From NCBI GenBank assembly GCA_030407315.1, contig JALQPE010002736.1, positions 1 to 58,405 of the forward strand: 58,405 nt of DNA, read 5' to 3'. Shown one piece after another: positions 1 through 11,934 of the stretch; position 1 is the stretch's first letter, and every line of letters starts with the position of its first letter. The notes under the pieces are model-generated. The model saw only the letters and a program-made list of their open reading frames with translations. It did no database searches and had not been told where the DNA came from. A program made the position numbers and the translations under genes. This stretch comes from Asparagopsis taxiformis (taxonomy: Eukaryota > Rhodophyta > Florideophyceae > Bonnemaisoniales > Bonnemaisoniaceae).

Positions 1-441
1 CAGCTGAGGATTCCTACGACATAAGTTGAGATCTGGATTGGACCAAACTCGTTCAAGAACATTCAGGAAACACACTTTATGAACTTTCATCTTCTCGCCT
101 GGATACACCAGTATACAGCTCTCGTCTTTCTCTTTCGTTTCTCCCCTCTTTGGACATACTCGTGTATGAAGAACTGAAAACGACCTCATTGCTTTCACGA
201 AGTATACCTTGTTTAATTCTCTTTCGGCTGCTGCATTTAAGGGAATATCGTGGAACACCTATTCCATGTCCGAAACTTTATGCACAATCTTGCTCAGAGC
301 TTTCTGAATCGATATCCTTACATCTATCCTGCTTGCTTGGATGCACTCATCTGTTTCGATACTTGTGCATCCACTTCGAAACTCTATATATATCGCCATG
401 AACGTCCATGGACGCCCATCTAACCATTCACATTGGCCCAA
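1..441. other. Opening stretch without a recognisable gene
   Basis: I see no recognisable coding segment here. The only functional-looking signal is the TATA-like run just upstream of the gene that starts at 442. Confidence 0.4.
385..393 (+). promoter_or_regulatory. TATA-like box of the dehydrogenase pseudogene
   Basis: An alternating TA run (TATATATAT) lies about 50 bp before the ATG at 442. The secreted-protein genes in this window also have TATA boxes at a similar or somewhat larger distance, so a promoter function is plausible. Its activity is inferred. Confidence 0.4.
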
Positions 442-1863
442 ATGAAACCGTGCATCCTGTTCGTCGCTCTGCTTATCGCTGTCGCACCACATCAATCGCG
501 CGGCGCAAATTCTATCCAAATACCAATACTGCAGAACCGAATGAACGTCTTTACCAGAAGGTTTGCTCGAATCCCCAACAATGGTAACAGAAGTGCTTCA
601 ATTCTCTGCTTGATACAACGAGGCCCGTTCCTTTGGGTTTGCACTGACCGCAAATTATACGAAGTGAATTCTAGTGGAATGTGCGCCTTATCCTCGATGT
701 TGGTGCCGCAATCAGAAGTGCGACGGGACGCGGTCTCAATTTCATGAACAGGGTGCATGGTGGATTTCGAAGTGTGGCACCGCATCCGAACTTTGCCCAA
801 AATGGACTATTATATACGTCTGTTATGGAAGACAGACCTGCTGGTGCGTCAAGATCCGGTATATTTCAGATGCAATGAGACCCATTCGCGCTGATAGTGT
901 CCTTGTGGAATGGCGATGGAACAAACAGACAAATCGCGTGGATCCGAGCAGTTATCGAGAGGTTTTCAGAGTTGGAATGCCGTTTTTCGACCATCCGATC
1001 AAACAAATCGCTTTTCACAATGGTCTTCTGTATATTGCACACGGTGATGGGTCTGTTACAGACGTCACCGTTGTGGCGGGATGAGAAATGATGCACTAGG
1101 GAAAATTCTGCGCATCTCACCCGAACGGTCCGGTTCAAGACCCTACACAATTCCACGCGACAACCCTTTTATCAACAACCCAAGAGCACCTGATGAAGTT
1201 TGGGCACTGGGATTCCGAATCCGCATCATATTTGTTTCGGAAAAGATGGACGCTATATGTAGGGAAACTGGTCGGTCCAACGTCGAAGAAGTAAATCTGG
1301 TCAAACGAGGAAGGAACTATGGCTGGTCTCTACGCGAGGGCACATTTGTTCATAAAGGAGGGAGAATAGGAGGACAGCTACTGAACGGGATTGCACCATT
1401 ACCACCTAATGACGGAGGGAGAAATTTCGAGTACCCATCCGCTCAGGTTGGGCATGTCGGAGAGCGCGGAGAGGGCTCAGCCGGACAGGCAATTGCCGGG
1501 GGCTGTCCAGTGGAGAATGGATCACCCATGTCCGGCCATTACTTCTACTCTGACTTTCCGAAGACGGGGAATTTGTACTTCTCCGAAATTGGCGCGCTGA
1601 AGAATGCGGTCACGAGCGGCCAACCGCAAAGATTGACTCAGGCACGCACTATGCAGGCGAGGATTATCTACAACGGAAGACAGTTTTCAGGACTTGGAGA
1701 CGCAATGAGGTCTGAAACCGGTCGTAGCGGAGCAGAGCGAGTGGATGTGAGGATGGGGCGAGGACCGGGAGGAAGACTGTTCTGGTCGAGTAAGACAACT
1801 GGTTGGGTTTATTTGTTTACATCTTCAGCGCAAGGTGGTCCTGGTGGAAGGACGGATTCGTAG
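442..1863 (+). pseudogene. Glucose/sorbosone dehydrogenase-like (PQQ sugar dehydrogenase fold), frame-broken
   Basis: The ATG at 442 opens a hydrophobic signal peptide (MKPCILFVALLIAVA), so the ancestral protein was probably secreted. Family landmarks follow in order: a PNFAQNGLLY block near 790, EWRWNK near 910, a DALGKILRI block near 1090, YTIPRDNPF near 1145, VWALGF near 1200, EEVNLVKRG..YGW near 1285-1325, and a long C-terminal part ending at 1863. These blocks lie in different frames. Shifts occur near 675, 850-890 and 1075, and an excursion near 1215-1255 holds the conserved NPHH motif in another frame. I see no GT...AG pairs that would join them as exons. Members normally oxidise sugars in a beta-propeller, some using PQQ. 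Here function is very probably lost. A low-quality local assembly is the alternative, but neighbouring long frames are clean. Confidence 0.72.
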
Positions 1864-2540
1864 ATAACCATCTTCAGTGAGGGATTCTAGACAAGATATT
1901 TTTACAAGCAAATCAATTTGTTGAATTTGTCAAGTCGGATATAAATTTCGTGCCAATTCGACCAGAAGGATTCAATCTTGAAAAGGATCACGGACACGTG
2001 GCGTTTTGATATTCAGATCTGTGATCCCTATCTTTATCATTGCTGTGCACATGTGTATATAAGAACCTCATTCTATGAATCTCTCCTCGACGCCCATTTC
2101 ATTCCGCAAATTCGTTTCCATCCCAACAGTCCTGTCGCAAGCTCCTGTATCGCTCCGGAGGAGTCATGCTGGCAATCAGGCACTGCCTCCAGTGGGCACT
2201 CCAAGATGTTTGCAGTTAGAAGCTTCCGGAGACGGAATCGGGTCCTATCTCACTTCTTTTCTGTGCAATTCGTCAAGATCTTCTACCATCATGAGGAATG
2301 TACTTTCTTGATGTCCACAACAGACAAAAAACAAACATTTCAAGAAACCACTACCACTTTATCGTCAGAATAATGGTGCTGTGAAGCTAGGGCAGAATAG
2401 TAGTGTGTTGTAAAGCCAAACACAATTGAGCAGCAGACAAATCCGTAAAAGTAGATCAAGCAAACTCAGATTGTCATTCCTATCCATTAAAAGGAGCACT
2501 ACAAAAGTAGCTCCATACTATTGATTCCATCATATGTTCC
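1864..2540. other. Intergenic, isolated TATA box at 2055-2062
   Basis: TATATAAG at 2055-2062 resembles the TATA boxes of the secreted-protein genes, but I cannot recognise a gene after it. The open frame from about 2075 has no signal peptide and no family resemblance. It could be the promoter of a vanished paralogue. Confidence 0.3.
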
Positions 2541-3084
2541 TTAAACTGAAACAACCCTGAACACAACACATTTGTTCAACCTCTTGGGTACATTATTGAA
2601 GTTCGCCTTCACATTTCCATTAGGCAACAATGTCTGGTACTCAGAGAAGAACAATCTCACACACATTCCGTTAGCAATCGAAAGCTGATCTCCATGGAAT
2701 GTTCTCTTCCAACACCAGAGCCAGATGTTCTCGGAATCGAAAACGGTTTGAAAGCCGTCGGCGTGAACCTCTGAGTGCCAAATAGTGTTATTTTCAGAGC
2801 CTGATTACCGATGATAAACTCTGGGACAATGGAGTTTGAGTTTAGAACACCGAGGATCTCTCCTGGTGTCTTGATACCACACGGGTGGTGAAAGCCCTGT
2901 TTTCTATACCTCCAATGTTGAAAGTTGGAATGCCAGGGAAGCCCATGAATTTGAAGTCACATTGTCTGAAAGCCTGGAGGCAGTTGATACGCTCCGGAGG
3001 ATGAAACGGGAGGTGTGGAGCCTAGAAACACACTGCATGCTCAGGATTGCCCAAGGACCCGATAAAGAAACGTGTTGGATTCAT
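2541..3084 (-). pseudogene. Broken paralogue of the small secreted protein family
   Basis: Read on the minus strand, this segment carries the family blocks in order: a PPER-I-NC start block, IPTFNIGG, EILGVLNSN, VPEFIIGN, F.PTAFKPFSIP, SGSGVGRE, a C-V-RLFF block, and the terminal NNVP.R.NKCVVF. Intact relatives lie at 7518-8063 and 9235-10046. The blocks are split by several frame changes, and the putative leader from the ATG at 3084 runs into a stop. It is therefore a pseudogene. The stop used by the terminal block is at 2541-2543. A TATA-like box sits 116 bp upstream of the ATG, as in the intact paralogue. The ancestral product would have been secreted. Its biochemical role is unknown. Confidence 0.7.
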
Positions 3085-3199
3085 GATGATAAAATTAAGA
3101 ATCTTTCCAATAGAAGTTTGAGTTATCCTTATTGGTGCCTGTGGTGTTGAAGAAGATGTTGATGTGAGAATGGCCGTGGTCTTGGATGCCAATGTGTTG

Positions 3200-3207
3200 T
3201 TTTATAG
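3200..3207 (-). promoter_or_regulatory. TATA box of the broken secreted-protein paralogue
   Basis: CTATAAAA on the minus strand, 116 bp before the decayed start at 3084. The intact paralogue has the same arrangement at about 105-110 bp. Confidence 0.45.
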
Positions 3208-5418
3208 TGTTTCGAGAGGGAGTAATGCACTCTCAGGGGTACTTCTAAAAGCATGAATACACACCAAGCCGAGTCGAAATCTTGCATATGTTCCATGAAC
3301 GAACTATGTGTTGTAATTGGTGAATCTTGTTGTAACTGATCGTTTTGTATGCGTCTTTTGGAGATTGCATATTTGTATCGTCTCCAATATCACCATGGCT
3401 TTATTGCCTTCCTGCCACTGGAATATAATGGTTATTTTTGTGATGCGAATATATCGCACGGTAGCCACGCAGTTCAGCATAGTGGAGTGTGGTACACTCA
3501 CAGCGGTGATAAAATAAGGATAGATTCGAATCACATAGGTAGTAAATGAAAGTGTCAATACTGGAAATATGAGATTCATGAAACAGGTATTCGTTCTTCT
3601 GTCCATATTGCAATGATGCTTGAATTCCAGTTCCAAGTTACAAGGTATTCAACAAACGGGGGAGTACGGGGTACATACAAGGGCATGGGTATCCTGTTCA
3701 GGTGTTCAGGGCACTCACACGCTGCACATTTCAATTCCACTCCGCTTATTTTCCCTATACATGGTTGTACATTTTATTGGATCTCTGATTGTCTCTGAGA
3801 ACGTTTTGTTGTTGTTGTTGTGGTAATCTCAAAGCATTTGCAGATATTATCGGAATGGAATGCCGAATGGAATACCACTGGCAGAGATGGTGCGTTCTCA
3901 TCACCCGGTTGGCACCATAAGAATCAGGTCTGAAACATAGTTGTGTATGCAAATCTTTTTTACCTACACAATACATCTCACGAAAGGAGGGAACCTATAT
4001 CGTTTGTCAAAGTGTTTTACTCGGACAAAAAAACAGGGCAGTCCAAGGTGAATACAAGAAAATAGAACTAACACTTGAATCATGTGTGAAAGACAACATG
4101 TTTGGAAAACGCAGCCGGCATAAAATAAAGAAGGGACCATATACTGTGATCATACACTTGGTATTTCCTGAACTGGTAACGTTTTTTTTCGAGGCATTGT
4201 AACGAACCATTATCGAAAAAACCTTTGGCTCGCTGAGAGAATTGGTGATGAGGCTATTGTGTGACAAGCGCAACCTGGAGCCTACACATCTACAACATGT
4301 AAGATAATGGTTGTATGTGGTGGAGACAGGAATATCGAAAAGCATGTGAAATGGGTTTGTCGCATGTTTTTTATTCTTATTCGACTCAGCATAAACAGCA
4401 CATGCTCCAGTTGTACGCAATATGGTTCGATAAGATCGCGACCAATCTCAACAATACCCTCATTAGTATCATAATGTATACTTTTTCTGATAAAGATGAC
4501 CAATACGTGACAAGTCTGACAGAAGGTAAATCGAAAATCGCGTTGAAGCACGTACAACTGATAAAGACCTAAGATATTCAGTTGGAATACAGATGCACCA
4601 AGTCTTACAGCTGCAAAAAGGGTTAACCCGGCATTTCTCAGGTGCATCATTCACGCTTATTGAGCCAGGATTTCTATTGGCTCAACAAGATAGTGATCCA
4701 GCGGAATCCTCAATCTCAACGAATCTAGCAATTTTGCGCATATAACAGCTCTGAGTGAGATATAAAAGCTTGTGTACTGATTGGGGTTCTTTTAACGCCA
4801 TCCAGGATGCCATTAATACCATTGTTGTCTGATATGAGTGTGTATGCTTTCTCCGCACGATTTATGCTGTACCATTAATGGGCAATGCGGTGTCTCGTAA
4901 CAGTTTCAGTTATGAAAACGAAATCATACATTGAACGTGACACACTATGAGGAGGTAGACTCTTAGTTGGGAAGATATTGTGGTAGATAGAGCCGGCGAA
5001 AGTATGGAATGGGCAAAAACAGGACGGCGTACTTGTTGTGTTACCGGAGAAAGGCTGGGATATGCGATGTTGAATTTGCTATGCTGGATGAGAGGGTGTC
5101 GAATTAGATATGCTAAAAATATGAAAGTACAGGAGAGTGTGGCGAGCCACACAGAAGCGTCTTTATCAGCCCTTGAAAAGGAGTTGCTGGAGTTGGCGCG
5201 CCAACCATTGCTGCAGTTTGAATGACCATTTTGGGGCTGACGCAAACTTGGTATACAACCAATGTTTATGCATATTGTGCCACGTGGTTGATACTGGCCT
5301 CAAAATCTCACCTCATTCGAGCATTTACGGAGAAAAAAATTTGACAACAGCTGCATGGACATGAGCATACCCGTAAATTTGCCAAGGTGTAAAATTACAC
5401 AGACATCATGGCAATCCT
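3208..5418. other. Gene-free stretch
   Basis: Only short overlapping open frames are present, with no family resemblance, signal peptide or codon continuity. I see no RNA gene or repeat structure before the tRNA. Confidence 0.5.
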
Positions 5419-5489
5419 TACGCCGGCCGGGAATTGAACCCGGGTCTCGCCCGTGGCAGGGGCGTATGCTACCACTATACCACCGGCGT
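5419..5489 (-). tRNA. tRNA-Gly (anticodon GCC)
   Basis: The minus strand folds as a 71-nt cloverleaf. It has a perfect 7-bp acceptor stem (ACGCCGG with CCGGCGT), discriminator A, a D-arm with GTGG-TAG, a 5-bp anticodon stem CGCCC/GGGCG around the loop CTGCCAC (anticodon GCC at 5455-5457), and a T-arm CCGGGTTCAATTCCCGG that contains the B box. The CCA end is not encoded, as expected for a nuclear eukaryotic gene. A run of four T on the transcribed strand about 25 nt downstream (plus-strand A run at 5391-5394) can act as RNA polymerase III terminator. There is no intron. Confidence 0.95.
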
Positions 5490-7406
5490 CCACCTCCATA
5501 CTCCCCTAGTCAGAGAAGGAGATTTTATTGGAAATTTCATCTAAAACAGTTTATATTCGCTCCTTTTCAAGTCGATTAATTCTTCAATCAATATCTAAAT
5601 GAACTGCTATCAACTTAATTACATCTCGTTCACCACCGCCAAGATGGTCCCACCATTAGCGTGTCGATGCTTTCTCGCAACCAGGTCTTCGGTGTCGCAA
5701 CAGCAAAGGACGTTCGCATGACGGAAACATTCACCCCGCCAGCACCGACTTCTCAGGGCCCTGCTGTGCTCCGCCCTACACGATCGCCACCTCCTTCGCA
5801 TCTACTCCAACCTCCTGCTGTCCATGTGACAGATCGCGCACCCGCATCGTAATCGCTGCCATCACATCCGTCAAGTCAACAGCGGCACATGCCGCGCTTT
5901 GCTACAGATGACAAAGCTTCAACAAATGATGGTGGAAGCTGGTAATCACCATAAGAGCCTCTTTTCTGACAATGACGGCACCATTGTCCGTATAAGGGCG
6001 CAAGTGTTGGCAAGGGTAGCATACTTCATGCCGGCCAGAATCTACAGTTGCGCGTCTTGGGTAATATCTTAGTAACATTCGCGCGTGTCGTCTCTGAATC
6101 AATGACGTACCTTCACTGTTTTGACATTATCCTTCAAATAGACGTGACTTGCGCGAAGAAAACTCCAACAATGCGCTGTCCATGAGTCGGGCATAGTTAT
6201 TCAACTATCCAACGAATCACAATATATCATGCATTAGTCTCATCGCCTTTTTACACGAGACCAGCAGCGTTCAAGTCCAACCTTTGTGGTGTCTGTCACG
6301 TGCGTCCCACGGGCGTGCCGCATAGTTTCTATGAGCATATGAATACGTTGTGTCAATTATATCTCAATTTCCTAATGTCCAACCGGCACTGTTCTACATT
6401 CTATTTCACAGCCTGTGGACCGCAGTCCATGTAACCCTGTTCCCATCACATGGATGTCCATAACGGCTGTTCGCACTGCACCGCTTCAGATGGAACGTGG
6501 CCTACACATTCATCCGTCCGTACTTCACAGCATACTTCCACATTTAGATTCCACCTCGGCTAACGCATCGCAATAGATGCATTTCTCGGCTTCGCATTGT
6601 GTCCAACCCTGCATCATTGCTGTCCGGCCAAACCACCATTTCTCTTCCCATGCTTTTCTCAATTGTCCATAGTCGTTCCATACCTAGTATGTCAAGAAAG
6701 GGGATCCCTAACGTCTCTTTTATCCATGTTGTGCCCAGCCCGTAGACTATATCCGTTGTGCAACGCTGTTAAACTTAACGAACAGCTCGGCATCCATCCA
6801 TGTCCTGACTGCAAGTCATGTTGAGATTACAGACGCCTCTCGTTCCCAACCAGCCAGCCAGAATAGTTGTGGAAGGCCCAAGAACCTTCCTATGAAATGT
6901 TTGGCCCAACATCGCGCCCTGTGTTACCTCTTCTACGCCCAGGGGCGACATGAAATCGACAAACATTCTAGATCATATGCGAATAGGAAACTGCCAACCT
7001 TGTCAACAGCAGTATCTTGAATGTCCGGCCATTCGGGCCTTCTCTAGCCAGCCTCCAATTAACGATCTCACCAGATAGAGCACTGGTGCCAATACCAGAT
7101 CGACATTTTCGTCGTCATGAGAACCGTACTATTGCGCAGATGCGTTCTAGTAGTTCTGCGGTCTCCAACGCTTACGGGCGGACAACATTCACAACGATGC
7201 CTCCGTCATAAATGTCTCTAATGCATACACATTCACAGATCACCCTATCCCTTTGTACCCGTTGAATGATCCAGATGCCTGACCCAGCATCCCAACAATT
7301 CACCTGAATGCTGCATTGATTTCACCCCCTGCTCAGAAGATACCAATTCTTTCTACAGATCCCATTTCATCCCCATCCAAACTGCCTGCTCGTCTCCCTC
7401 AACAGC
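5490..7406. other. Gene-poor stretch with possible decayed coding remnants
   Basis: No intact gene is visible. Two short stretches read like real protein: around 5650-5730 (SVSMLSRNQVFGVA) and 7181-7282 (ending in a TFTDHPIPLYPLNDPDA tail and a TGA). They are not connected by an open frame and I do not recognise a family. They may be remnants of one decayed gene, or chance. Confidence 0.25.
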
Positions 7407-7413
7407 TATATAA
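7407..7413 (+). promoter_or_regulatory. TATA box of the intact secreted-protein gene
   Basis: TATATAA lies 105-111 bp before the ATG at 7518. It is followed by a C/A-rich untranslated leader, typical of a TATA-driven, short-leader gene. Confidence 0.6.
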
Positions 7414-7517
7414 GAGCCCATCGACCACAGACTCCCCATTCTCTCTCCATCACAACACACTCACATTCAAACACAATCAACCCATCTACTACTCAACTAC
7501 GACCAGGCATCATCACA

Positions 7518-8063
7518 ATGATTTCACTTCGCACTTCTCTCGTCCTCCTTGTCTCCGCCCTCTTCGCTAGCGCGGTACTGGCCTCCGTCCCAGACCCGCA
7601 CAGGAGCGTTGAGTACATCTCATGCTATCAGGCCTTCCAGCAGTGTGAATTTGAATTCGAGTACACCTCTGGTATTCCCACATTCAGAATTGGTGGTCCC
7701 GAGAACGAGGCTTTCACCCCCCGTGTCGTGTCCAGGAACAACAATGAAATCCTTGGCGTGCTCAACAGCAACGGTATCACACCCGAATTCATCATTCGCA
7801 ACCGCGCCTTCCCCATTACTCTGTTTGGATCGCAGAAGTTCACCCCCACAGCCTTCAAGCCGTTCTCCATTCCGTACACCTCTGGATCCGGTGTCGGACG
7901 TGAGACATTCCACGGCGACCAGCTCTCGATTGCCAGGGGACAGTGCGTTCGCTTGTTCTTCACGAGCTACCAGACTTTGAAGCCGAACGGTGACGTCAAG
8001 GACAACGTCAACAACGTGCCGAGACGCGCCAACAAGTGTGTTGTGTTCAGGACCAGGCACTAA
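7518..8063 (+). CDS. Small secreted protein, unknown family (intact paralogue)
   Basis: The product is 181 aa with a clear signal peptide: MISLRTSLVLLVSALFASAVLA, then a likely cleavage near residue 22. The mature part begins with a Cys pair (SCYQAFQQC). It continues through IPTFRIGG, EILGVLNSN, TPEFIIRN, FTPTAFKPF and SGSGVGRETFHGDQL, and ends with C-V-RLFF and NKCVVF. Four cysteines could form two disulphides. There are no transmembrane segments after the leader. I do not recognise the domain. Two relatives on the minus strand (2541-3084 and 9235-10046) show it is a local multigene family. The ATG is supported by the signal peptide and by the TATA box about 105 bp upstream. A cell-wall, adhesion or secreted-effector role is possible but not shown. 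Confidence 0.88.
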   Translation: MISLRTSLVLLVSALFASAVLASVPDPHRSVEYISCYQAFQQCEFEFEYTSGIPTFRIGGPENEAFTPRVVSRNNNEILGVLNSNGITPEFIIRNRAFPITLFGSQKFTPTAFKPFSIPYTSGSGVGRETFHGDQLSIARGQCVRLFFTSYQTLKPNGDVKDNVNNVPRRANKCVVFRTRH

Positions 8064-9234
8064 ATGCTGAAATTTTCAAGTTGTCGTGTCGACTAGCTGC
8101 GACACGACTCGATGACATCGGGCGCGGTTAGCTACAGGGCGATTGGCTGGGCATTGTGCGAGCTTTCCCAATTGGCCTGGAATTTGAAATGCATCATCGC
8201 GGTGGGTGGACGACGATTATCTGTGGTTTTCGAGATTCACCGTCATGTAGACATCCTTACTGTAGTGAAATAAGCATTGATAAACTGAACTGTGAACTAG
8301 AACGACGAACGAATCTGAACAACATGTGAGAAAAAGGGTGTAGATGTAGGAAGTCGGTCGATGACGTTGAGTGCTCAGTTCGCTATGCAGTCTAAGCACG
8401 TGGGGAAGCAGACTTGGACGTTTAACTAGTGATGGTGACTAGATGTCTTATCAATTTAAATCGATGCGTTTGAAAATTGATTTTGAAATGAGTCCGACCT
8501 TCCCGAAAAAGTCTTTTCTTCATTTCCAATTACAATCCGAAAATATCATTTGATAGATTCAATTGCACGATCCACCGGCATCGCTGGCCGGCATCGGATG
8601 TCCATGATGGATATCTGATGCAGTGCTGGAGAGTGTGCGCCGACCGTTGTAGTATCTATTTCTCATTCGTTGCATGCCGCCAGCAGTGCCACGTGGAATA
8701 CATTGAAGTCTTCACACTGCTGACAGTCGAACCGACACCATCCGCTTGGCTACAACGTCAAGTGACATCCTCCTCCGCAATCGCTACAGCGGCTGCCAAG
8801 GAAGGACTCACGCACACCCTTGGCAGAGAGCATCTCGAGAAGATTCTAGACTGCCGGTTGTCCTACCTGTGAGCAAGACATGCGGTTTTGACTCATTGCA
8901 TGGGTATCGGAACGGAGCGTAGCCGGTTATTTGGAGAGAAGCTGGTGGTATGGACAGACAGACTCACAAAATCATATGCACTCCTATCGGTCTTCCCAAT
9001 ACCCGTGACCTACCCTACTGCAAGTTGTTGGCTTACCGTTCAATATCCATATTGTTTACTTAAGGTATGAAGAGGGTGCACCGAGAACACTGATGAATTA
9101 TCAAAACTACTAGTGCACTGTCGAAGCAGCCTGCTAGCCAGGGCGCCATTCTTGCCGAATATTCATGTACGCAAAATTGTTCTCGCCTCATCCATCTTGT
9201 ACTCATAGTTGACGGATCATCGTAGACATGGGAA
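8064..9234. other. Gene-free stretch between two secreted-protein paralogues
   Basis: I see only short unrelated open frames. No RNA gene, repeat array or recognisable remnant is apparent. Confidence 0.5.
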
Positions 9235-10046
9235 TTATGCAGCAGTCTTGAACACAACGCAGTTGTTCGCAGACCTCGACAGGTTGTACACATTATCGAT
9301 CACATTGTAGTCGTACGGTGACAGAATCTGGAAGTTGGAGAAGAAGATGCGAACACACTTTCCTTTAGCGATGTACAGTTGGTCGCCGTGCAGCGTTTCG
9401 CGACCGACACCGGACCCATAGGTGTAGGGGATGGGGAAGGGCTTGAAGGCGGTCGGGGTGAACTTCTGCGATCCGAATTGAGTGATGGGGAGGGCTTTGT
9501 TTCCGATGATGAATTCGGGGACAATGTGGTTGGTATTGAGGACGCCAAGGATCTCATGTTGCCTCTTGGAGACGACCTGGGTGGTGAAAGCTGTGTTGTC
9601 ATAGACGTGAATGTTGAAGGTGGGAATGCTGGAGAAGCCCTTGAAGCGGAAGTTGCACTTTGCAAAGGCTTCATAGCAGGTGATCATCTCGGGTGGCGGG
9701 ATGGGCTTGGAGGTAGTAGTGTGGGGTGCCGGAGTGCTGGTGTGAGGCTGTTTGTGAGGTGGGGCGGCAGTATGGGGAGTGTACACCGGTTTGGGAGAAG
9801 AGCTGTAGCTGGGGCTTGGGGTGGGAGTTGGGGTAGCTGTGTGGGTGTAGACTGGAGTGGGTTCCTCAGTAGGGTACATGGGTCCGGAGTCGGTGTGGAG
9901 TCGTACGGGTTGTACAATGGTGTAGGGGTTGGCGTGTGTAGTTTTGGTCCAGGGTTATAGAAAGAGGGAGGATGGGGCGAGGAAAGAACGGTCTGGACGA
10001 AGACCATGTTGAGGAGAAGGGCTGCGAAGAGGCGCAGGGAAACCAT
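9235..10046 (-). CDS. Secreted paralogue with Pro/Thr-rich linker; frame interrupted in the linker
   Basis: The ATG at 10046 starts a signal peptide (MVSLRLFAALLLNMVFVQTVLS) and a Pro/Thr/Tyr-rich linker. The C-terminal domain (to TAA at 9235) matches the 7518 gene: ITCYEAFAKC, IPTFNI, EILGVLNTN, FTPTAFKPFPIPY, GSGVGRETLHGDQL, CVRIFF, NNCVVF. Leader and domain are in different frames, with the change somewhere between about 9860 and 9955 in low-complexity sequence. Either a frameshift has broken the gene, or a short intron removes the offset: a GT at about 9923-9932 with an AG near 9825 would restore the frame. I cannot decide between these. The linker is an addition compared with the 181-aa paralogue and suggests a cell-wall-attached or O-glycosylated stalk. 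Confidence 0.65.
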
Positions 10047-10125
10047 GGCGAAGATGTGAGGTGGAGACGGTGGATGGATGTGTGCGTGAATGGGTTGGAT
10101 GGGATTGGTGGTGTTGGTGACGGTG

Positions 10126-10133
10126 ATTTATAG
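10126..10133 (-). promoter_or_regulatory. TATA box of the linker-bearing secreted gene
   Basis: CTATAAAT on the minus strand, about 80 bp before the ATG at 10046. Confidence 0.55.
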
Positions 10134-11571
10134 GGAACGAAGGGATAGAAAGAAGTGTGGATAGAGGGAATGAGGGAAATGGATACGCTAGGTTAAGTTG
10201 ATACAAACATCGTTCATCGAAGAACATGATCAGACTTGGAAGAATGTCATGGACTGTAGTAGACGTTGACAAACATGGGGCTAGCATACTGGGAGGCATT
10301 AGCTTGCGACGCGGACGATTGGGGCAGGTTCGATGGGAAGTGGTGTGGGAAAGGATTGAAGTTTGGCTAGGATGTGATTTGTGTCCACATTGCAAGACTG
10401 TTTGCCTTTGATGACGAGAACAGTAACCTGGTTTGATGTATTGTGTACAAAGATACATGATCTAGCAGAGCGACGATCGTGCACAAATTAGCAACAGGCA
10501 AGAGAATGACATTGGCTAAACGGAAGCGTTGCCAAACAGGTAGATACTCGCAGCAAAGTAGCACAGTGAAAGATAATCCTTGTGAGCAACAGAATGAGGA
10601 AGAACAATACACGTCGAGGAATGTGACAAGTGGGCAATGTGGAGCGGTGATGATGAGAAGCGGTCGGCACGCTTCAGTCGTGCAGACTTTGTCATTTTCA
10701 CGGTCTGACATTATCGGTCAGTGTTCTACACGTCTCCACGTGTGCCCTAAGCGTAGTTGAGTTGCTAAATAACAGAAATCCTGTGTCATAAGTGAAGAGG
10801 GTGTTTTAATTTTTTAAAAAAACCGGCCAATTGTGTCCTGATCTGATTTTTCGGTGAGTCCAGTGTTAGAATAATGTTACCATATCATGACGCTCTCAAG
10901 ACAAACTGTTGCCAGGCTGTCCTTTGCACGGCCAGAGCCGGCACTGCCCACCATGGAATGAGCGACAGGAAACGGTTCGGGATCTGAACACGTGGCGACG
11001 TATTATCGGGCACAAGACTCGCCGATAAGAAGTGTTGCAGTCAGCATGTGACGATTTCTGTCCACGGGCGGCCCATTGCGGCGAGCAATTTGCGTGTACG
11101 GTTGCATTAGATACGTTTGCAAAATGTGCACATGATTTATGGACTGTGATTGGTTGATGTTGATACACTATACGGTCCGGGTATGATATTCGGAGTGTAT
11201 ATTCACGCTAGACGTGATTCTTGGGTACTGGAGTGCCACAAGTATAATGTATACCGTTTCAGGCCATAGTGCTGTAGAGTTGGGGAAAATAATATATATT
11301 GCAATGCACAAGGATTGCGTCATAAGACAGTATCCGCCATCCGATAGCCGATATTGCATCTCTCATCATGTTCAATTTACTGCTTACAACTCATAGCCTA
11401 CACGAATTATACTATTCTATGGGGGCAAATATTCAACGGAAGCTTCGTCTGCTTAGCGAGCGAAAACTTTTCGTGCTACTGTACACCTATCCTTCCATTG
11501 GACTCGTCGAATACGGTCCCTATAATCTTCCACCATTATTACATCCAAACATCCCTATCTGAGGATTCATT
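10134..11571. other. Gene-free stretch
   Basis: No recognisable gene, RNA or repeat. The composite Harbinger-like element begins at the right edge. Confidence 0.45.
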
Positions 11572-11934
11572 AGAGGGTTTTGGAAAAAACCGATGTAGGA
11601 TTTTTTACGGTTTTTTGTAGCTCAGCGATTCAGTAGGCACCGCATATTCCAAGAATAGTATCCAGGGGTGAAGTTGTAAACATTTCTGTTCATGGTTCAA
11701 TCGTGAAATGTTTCTGAAAAAGTAGCGGCGGCGGTGAGGCTTTGTAGCAGAAATTGTTCTGTTTATGTTGGGTTTTGAAAAGTGTGACGCAACAGAACGA
11801 AACCGTGACAGGGACGAGAATAGGACACTTGTCCTTGGAAGCAAGTAGACCGAAATGGTTGTACCCGGTTGACTTGCCGAGAGGGGACACATTGACAAGC
11901 TCCACGTCGACGTGTGCAAACAAATTCACACCTC

